A stretch of 15,964 bases of DNA, taken from the NCBI GenBank assembly GCA_049511115.1, contig JBEKYH010000050.1, positions 1 through 15,964 on the forward strand, read 5' to 3'. The translations under genes and the position numbers were made by a program. This document shows, in pieces, positions 12,549 through 15,964 of this stretch (position 1 is the stretch's first letter; every line of letters starts with the position of its first letter). This stretch comes from JBEKYH01 sp049511115. Lineage in GTDB: Bacteria > Planctomycetota > Phycisphaerae > Tepidisphaerales > Tepidisphaeraceae. The notes below the pieces were generated by a model. The model was not told where the DNA came from and did no database searches. It saw only the letters and a program-made list of their open reading frames with translations.

Positions 12549-12566
12549 CTGAATTGGATGAATCAT
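12549..12566. promoter_or_regulatory. candidate operator box A
   Basis: CTGAATTGGATGAATCAT overlaps the -10 of the regulator promoter. A near copy, CTGAATTGGCTGAATTAG, is at 12691. Within each copy TGAAT repeats at a 9-bp step. Candidate binding site of the MerR-type regulator encoded next to it (inference). Confidence 0.4.
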
Positions 12567-12590
12567 ACGATAGTTCTAAAAATAAGTCGA
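12562..12590 (-). promoter_or_regulatory. predicted promoter of the CarH-like operon
   Basis: On the minus strand TCGACT (12590-12585) is separated by 17 bp from TATGAT (12567-12562), a fair sigma-70-type pair, 24 bp before the start codon at 12538. Confidence 0.45.
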
Positions 12591-12657
12591 TTGGCCATAT
12601 CTATTTTTATCCCAATATTTTCTGTTCATTTGGCTCGGCATTAATAGAACCCTCGAT

Positions 12658-12685
12658 TTGACTCTTTGATTTGAGCCGCTATCAT
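12658..12685 (+). promoter_or_regulatory. predicted promoter of the DUF378 gene
   Basis: TTGACT (12658-12663) is separated by 16 bp from TATCAT (12680-12685), five of six consensus matches in each. It lies about 100 bp before the DUF378 start at 12789 and faces away from the regulator promoter. Confidence 0.5.
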
Positions 12686-12690
12686 GATGG

Positions 12691-12709
12691 CTGAATTGGC
12701 TGAATTAGA
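12691..12709. promoter_or_regulatory. candidate operator box B
   Basis: CTGAATTGGCTGAATTAGA begins 6 bp after the -10 of the plus-strand promoter, and 15 of 18 bases match box A at 12549. A bound protein here would block initiation. Confidence 0.4.
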
Positions 12710-12788
12710 CGATTTGAATGTTTTATGCCAACAGCCGCCGGTACGTTGCCGGCGACACTCAAATTCACCCTCCAATCAGGAGAATGCC

Positions 12789-13001
12789 ATGAAAAAGTTC
12801 GACGTTCTTGCAGCCGTTCTTGTTGTTGTCGGCGCCCTCAACTGGGGGCTGGTCGGAACCATCCACTTTAATCTGGTTGCCGCGATTTTCGGGGCCACGA
12901 TCGTAAGTTCCATCGTCTACGCCCTCGTAGGCATCGCCGGCCTCTATCAGGTCCTGGAATGGAAAGCCATCCAGCGCCGCTGGCAGAAGGTTCCTGGTTG
13001 A
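12789..13001 (+). CDS. DUF378 domain-containing small membrane protein
   Basis: 70 residues, beginning MKKFDVLAAVLVVVGALNWG, the signature of DUF378: two membrane segments (about 5-22 and 37-55) with NWGLVG between the first segment and a short loop. The family has about 65-75 residues and no established function. The start at 12789 is preceded by AGGAG at 7 nt; a start at 12684 would add a stretch that overlaps the promoter and is not conserved. The gene stands 125 bp upstream of the fasciclin gene on the same strand. The C-terminus EWKAIQRRWQKVPG is probably cytoplasmic. Confidence 0.92.
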   Translation: MKKFDVLAAVLVVVGALNWGLVGTIHFNLVAAIFGATIVSSIVYALVGIAGLYQVLEWKAIQRRWQKVPG

Positions 13002-13126
13002 GCATAAGTGAATCTCAAAGTTGTCAAAGATTTCCAGAGAAACGTTTTTTCCCAAGGCGCATCGACGTTGTAGCCCCGACGCCAGGAAGAGAATGAATCG
13101 GTCGAAAGACCAGAAGGAGCTTTGCC

Positions 13127-13657
13127 ATGATCTCCAAGAATCGTTTGATCGTTGCCGCGGTGCTCGGCTGTGCAGCAATTGCAGGTTTTGCGTACACACC
13201 GACGTTGGTGGTCGCGGCTGACTCGGCAATGGACGCCCCCGCGGCGCAGCCGAAAGACATCGTTGATACAGCAGTTGCCGACGGCCATTTCAAGACTTTG
13301 GCGACGGCACTTACCGCTGCGGGTCTGGTGGATACGCTCAAGGGCCCCGGGCCGTTCACCGTCTTTGCACCCACCGACGCCGCTTTCGCGAAGCTTCCGG
13401 AAGGCGCCCTTGCCGATCTGCTCAAGCCCGAGAACAAGGATAAGCTGACGGCAATCCTCACCTACCACGTGGTTTCAGGAAAAGACATGGCCAAAGACCT
13501 TATGGGTCTGTCAACGGTAAAGACTGTCAATGGCAAGGAAGTTTCCATCAAGGTCGTGGATGGAAAGGTCATGGTCGGTGACGCAACCGTCACGACCCCC
13601 GACGTTCAGGCCTCCAACGGCGTCATCCACGTGATCGATACCGTCTTGCTTCCGTAG
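13127..13657 (+). CDS. secreted fasciclin (FAS1) domain protein
   Basis: 176 residues with a Sec signal peptide (about 1-31: positive SKNR, hydrophobic run to TLVVAADSA) and one FAS1 domain. The H1 box FTVFAPTDAAFAKLP is at 77-91, TYHVVSG at 112-118 and the H2 box NGVIHVIDTVLLP closes the protein. Bacterial single-FAS1 proteins act outside the membrane in adhesion or envelope stability; the partner is unknown. AAGGAG lies 7 nt before the ATG, just after a small GGTC-GAAA-GACC hairpin (13100-13111). A strong terminator follows at 13681. It may be co-transcribed with the DUF378 gene. Confidence 0.95.
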   Translation: MISKNRLIVAAVLGCAAIAGFAYTPTLVVAADSAMDAPAAQPKDIVDTAVADGHFKTLATALTAAGLVDTLKGPGPFTVFAPTDAAFAKLPEGALADLLKPENKDKLTAILTYHVVSGKDMAKDLMGLSTVKTVNGKEVSIKVVDGKVMVGDATVTTPDVQASNGVIHVIDTVLLP

Positions 13658-13680
13658 CCGGTACTGATTCTTTTTCGCCC

Positions 13681-13714
13681 GGGCCGGACGTTGACAGGCA
13701 GCGTCCGGCCCTTT
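13681..13714 (+). terminator. rho-independent terminator after the fasciclin gene
   Basis: Perfect 10-bp arms GGGCCGGACG and CGTCCGGCCC around an 11-nt loop, followed by a short TTTGT. It lies 24 bp after the stop. The stretch from here to 13918 shows no convincing gene. Confidence 0.75.
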
Positions 13715-13918
13715 GTAGCCGAGAAAATGCGTAATGAAGGCACGTTTGCGATGCGACAACAACAGGCTAAACCCATGCTTGAGCGTCAAGGCGTATCGCG
13801 CCGGAATATCGACATCAACAATCGTTGCACGGTGCGTGATCGGGAGTAATTTTTTCTCACACCGGCGCAACCTGGGGGGCACGGGATGAATGGTCAAGCT
13901 GATCGGCGTGCGCGCCGG

Positions 13919-15436
13919 CTAGTCCTTCAAAACCATAAAGCTAAACAGCGAGCATCCGCCTTGGGCGCTACCCTCCGTCGCGTACATACGCACATATCGC
14001 GCCGTGGCCGTTGGAAAGGTCTCATCCGTCACCGACCGGGCCGATCCGCTTGACGTGCTGAACACATCCGTCCAGGCGGCGGCGTCAGTGGAGACCTGAA
14101 CCTTGAAGGTTTTGGCAAAATTTGAATTCCACTTCAGGATCACGCGATTGACCTCCCTGGCCTGACCCAGGTCCACCATGATCCACTGTGGATAGCCGGC
14201 GGCACTTTCCCAGCGGTAATCGGTGTAATTCTGATACGTCGTGGGAGCCGTCACATGGCTGGCGATGTTCGCGCCGTCGACTGACGACGCCATCGCCGTC
14301 TTGCCGAGGGCGAGGTCGCGGGACGTGTCGAATTTTCTCCATGTGCCGGCGGCCAGATTGAAGTCCCAATCCTGGTAGTAATTGAGGATCGGCGTATCGC
14401 CGTCGAATTCCATGGGCAGCCAGGGATAATCTCCTTGGCGAGCCTCGGTATGGATCCAGCGGTCACCGCAGTACATATACGTTGTTCCCTCCTTGCCGCG
14501 GATGGGGAAGACAAAATCGCACTGCGTATCCCACGAATTATTCGAGCCGGGCGTGGACAACACCTTGGGCGGCGTCCAGGGGCCGGCCAGATCGGTGGCG
14601 GTGTAGTAGTTGGTCGCGGTCGAGCGAATGCCGGCCGTGCGCGAGGTCATGTAGTAGTAGATGTTGTTCCGCTTCATGAGAAACGGGGCTTCGCGGCTGC
14701 GAATGTCAAAAAGATAGATGCGCTTGTCGAGCTTCAGATAGTCGGGCGACATCCGGTAGATGCCATGCTGGCGATTAGGTCCGGTTTTATCCCACACATA
14801 GCATAAATATGCCGTGCCGTCCGAATCCTTGAACATGGACATGTCGCCCATCTTGGCGCCGTCGACCAGGGTCTGGCCTTGGAAGGTGAACGGCCCTTCT
14901 GGCTTGTCGGACGTGGCGATTCCAAATGAAGCGGCGTCCCCGTCGTACTTGAGGAACATGACGTATTGTTTGGTGGAATCGTTGTAGAGAAGATCCATGC
15001 GGTCGCAAAGCGCCTCGGTGCGCAATGCCACTCCCTTGTAGGTCCAGTGGATCAGGTCAGTGGAGACGTAGCAGGTCTGGTCGTAGCCCGGGAAACCTCC
15101 GCCATACCAGTAGAACTTGTCACCGAACTGATCCAGACAGCCGCTGCGGGTGGCTATGGGATATCCGTTTTGATCGACGGTGAAAAAATCGTTGTGAATG
15201 GTTTGCCACCCCGTTGGGGATGGCGTCAGAGGACGTTGGGGCATATTGGCCGTCGACGCTGGTGGAGCGGGGACCGCCGGTGGTCCGGGCACGGTGCCCG
15301 GCGGCCCGAAGCTGCGACCGCGTCTGCCGGCGCCCGGGGCGGCCGCCGGCATGGTCGTCTGTCCCCAGAGCGTAAGGGCCAACAACAGGCTTATAAAAAA
15401 GACGTGAATCGCAAGTGAACAGGACCGCGGTTTCAT
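13919..15436 (-). CDS. secreted GH43-like glycosidase with C-terminal F5/8 type C domain
   Basis: 505 residues. The signal peptide covers about 1-30 (ISLLLALTLWGQ), then a Pro/Gly/Ala-rich linker (30-75). A five-bladed beta-propeller follows (about 80-360): DKFYWYGGGFPG, YVSTDLIHW, YNDSTKQYVMFLKYD, MGDMSMFKDSDGTAY and REAPFLMKRNNIYYYMTS. These blocks, with E249 in REAP, resemble the exo-beta-1,3-galactanase-type GH43 (subfamily 24), so galactan or arabinogalactan is a possible substrate; this is from memory of the family. Residues about 370-505 form a discoidin/CBM32-like carbohydrate-binding domain (PQWIMVDLGQAREVNRVIL, ARYVRMYATEG). AAGGAG stands 10 nt before the ATG. No polysaccharide-uptake or other sugar genes are adjacent. 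It may work on the same polymers as the GH2 enzyme at 6666-9539. Confidence 0.9.
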   Translation of the reverse strand: MKPRSCSLAIHVFFISLLLALTLWGQTTMPAAAPGAGRRGRSFGPPGTVPGPPAVPAPPASTANMPQRPLTPSPTGWQTIHNDFFTVDQNGYPIATRSGCLDQFGDKFYWYGGGFPGYDQTCYVSTDLIHWTYKGVALRTEALCDRMDLLYNDSTKQYVMFLKYDGDAASFGIATSDKPEGPFTFQGQTLVDGAKMGDMSMFKDSDGTAYLCYVWDKTGPNRQHGIYRMSPDYLKLDKRIYLFDIRSREAPFLMKRNNIYYYMTSRTAGIRSTATNYYTATDLAGPWTPPKVLSTPGSNNSWDTQCDFVFPIRGKEGTTYMYCGDRWIHTEARQGDYPWLPMEFDGDTPILNYYQDWDFNLAAGTWRKFDTSRDLALGKTAMASSVDGANIASHVTAPTTYQNYTDYRWESAAGYPQWIMVDLGQAREVNRVILKWNSNFAKTFKVQVSTDAAAWTDVFSTSSGSARSVTDETFPTATARYVRMYATEGSAQGGCSLFSFMVLKD

Positions 15437-15469
15437 TGAAACACGCTCCTTGCCTGGATGGAACCGATT

Positions 15470-15607
15470 CTAGCGGCTCCGTCGGAGGCTGCAACCATGC
15501 CCGCAATGTCGGGGAGAACGGCCAGAGGCACCGTTTCGATTAGCCAAGCCGCTGAGCAGGGTATTGGTGTCTACCACGACACGTAGACGTTCCGGCAAGC
15601 TGTTCAT
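15470..15607 (-). pseudogene. truncated PIN-domain toxin remnant
   Basis: The ATG at 15607 opens MNSLPERLRVVVDTNTLLSG, the first strand of a PIN ribonuclease with the metal-binding Asp of VVVDTN at residue 13. After NRNGASGR the reading becomes SPRHCGHGC and stops at residue 45, so the remaining 90 or so residues and the other acidic residues are gone. It begins 9 bp after the antitoxin-like gene with a GAGGCGGG ribosome-binding site, as in a toxin-antitoxin operon. The GH43 gene starts 33 bp further on. A frameshift or deletion is the simplest cause. Confidence 0.7.
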
Positions 15608-15616
15608 TTCCCGCCT

Positions 15617-15793
15617 CTAGCGCCGCTGCCGTGAGCGTGATTTCGATACGATTTGGGCGATCTCTTCTTCACTGGCGCCCTTCAGCACTTTGCGAAACGG
15701 GACGGCCAATTCATCCAACGACCTCGTCCGTGCCTTCTCATCGCATAGCAAGTGAGAAATGTCGTGAATCGAGTTTTTTTGAGAAAAATGCAT
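15617..15793 (-). CDS. small antitoxin-like protein upstream of PIN remnant
   Basis: A 58-residue protein if it starts at the ATG at 15793 (MHFSQKNSIHDISHLL). An open frame reaches a TTG at 15859, but that extension runs through a terminator hairpin, so I prefer the inner ATG; no clear ribosome-binding site supports either. The C-terminus EEEIAQIVSKSRSRQRR is helical and basic. Position and size suggest the antitoxin of the PIN toxin that follows, but I recognise no DNA-binding family. It may persist as an orphan. Confidence 0.5.
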   Translation of the reverse strand: MHFSQKNSIHDISHLLCDEKARTRSLDELAVPFRKVLKGASEEEIAQIVSKSRSRQRR

Positions 15794-15804
15794 TATGGCG
15801 GCAA

Positions 15805-15834
15805 CCAAAAAATCGCCTGTATTTACAGGCGATT
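15805..15834 (-). terminator. rho-independent terminator
   Basis: On the minus strand AATCGCCTGTA pairs with TACAGGCGATT across a 2-nt gap (15811-15834; in practice a 4-nt loop) and is followed by six T (15812-15807). A classic terminator for something transcribed leftwards from the right-hand side. Confidence 0.8.
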
Positions 15835-15849
15835 CTAGTAAATCGAGTT

Positions 15850-15876
15850 TGTTGGACAAGATTCGAACCTACTTCA
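15850..15876 (-). other. tRNA T-arm-like fragment
   Basis: The minus strand carries GTAGG-TTCGAAT-C followed by TTGTCCAACAAA. The T-loop is canonical, but the T-stem needs G-U pairs and no matching acceptor or anticodon arm exists upstream. It may be a tRNA 3'-end copy at an integration site, placed just before the terminator. Confidence 0.3.
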
Positions 15877-15928
15877 AGGACAACCCTACCACATCCTCTG
15901 ACGTTTAGCATTGCCTCCGGTGGGTTTC

Positions 15929-15964
15929 GGGTATCCCCGGGGGTATCCCCACGTGGGGATACCC
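15929..15964. repeat. GGGTATCCCC direct and inverted repeats at window edge
   Basis: GGGTATCCCC occurs at 15929-15938 and 15941-15950, and its inverted copy GGGGATACCC at 15955-15964, with ACGT between the last two, so 15941-15964 is a perfect 24-bp palindrome. It reaches the last base of the window and may continue. Confidence 0.85.

Noticed and set aside
12684..12788. Upstream start of the DUF378 gene at 12684
   Set aside because: The added part overlaps the predicted promoter and operator box and does not resemble the family, whose usual N-terminus begins at 12789.
13733..13888. Small plus-strand open frame of about 51 codons after the fasciclin terminator
   Set aside because: No ribosome-binding site, no recognisable pattern, and it lies between a terminator and a convergent gene.

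Overview
The window is a GC-rich bacterial segment. No ribosomal or marker gene fixes the taxon. Secreted GH2 and GH43 glycosidases with poor clustering, tRNA genes without an encoded CCA, and Shine-Dalgarno sites of the AGGAG type would fit Planctomycetota or a similar environmental lineage; this is a weak inference.

Left part (1-6640, all plus strand): a 5'-truncated unknown gene, then rtcA (RNA 3'-phosphate cyclase), a roughly 450-bp hairpin-rich non-coding stretch, an unknown 279-residue protein with a strongly patterned C-terminus, and a dense array of 27 tRNA genes (3251-6637). By anticodon the array covers 19 amino acids; only Val is missing. This resembles the long, mobile, supernumerary tRNA arrays known from some bacteria (Anabaena sp. 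PCC 7120 is the example I recall), here beside an RNA end-processing enzyme. Many of the tRNAs are odd: six have C instead of U at position 33, two Leu tRNAs have a short variable loop, the Cys tRNA has a long variable arm, a Leu(GAG) carries an insertion, and Gly(GCC), Ala(TGC) and Met have damaged helices. Seven tRNAs are followed at once by a GC hairpin and then by tracts of 7-nt or 8-nt repeats, often arranged as long inverted repeats. I consider this the most interesting system in the window: a stress or RNA-damage tRNA reservoir linked to RNA repair.

Middle part (6666-12538, minus strand): a secreted GH2 glycosidase, and upstream of it a three-gene unit made of a CarH/LitR-like MerR regulator, an SDR-DUF2867 protein that overlaps it by 4 nt, and a SRPBCC protein. 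This gene set is typical of B12/light-responsive loci, but the regulator has lost the cobalamin-ligand His. It is transcribed divergently from a small DUF378 membrane protein and a secreted fasciclin-domain protein (12789-13657, plus strand). The two divergent promoters carry copies of the same 15-18 bp box, which suggests shared control.

Right part (13919-15964, minus strand): a secreted GH43-like enzyme with a C-terminal F5/8 type C (CBM32-like) domain, then a small antitoxin-like ORF with a truncated PIN-domain toxin remnant, a strong rho-independent terminator, a tRNA T-arm-like fragment, and a cluster of GGGTATCCCC repeats that runs into the window edge. This looks like the scar of an integrated or decayed accessory element.
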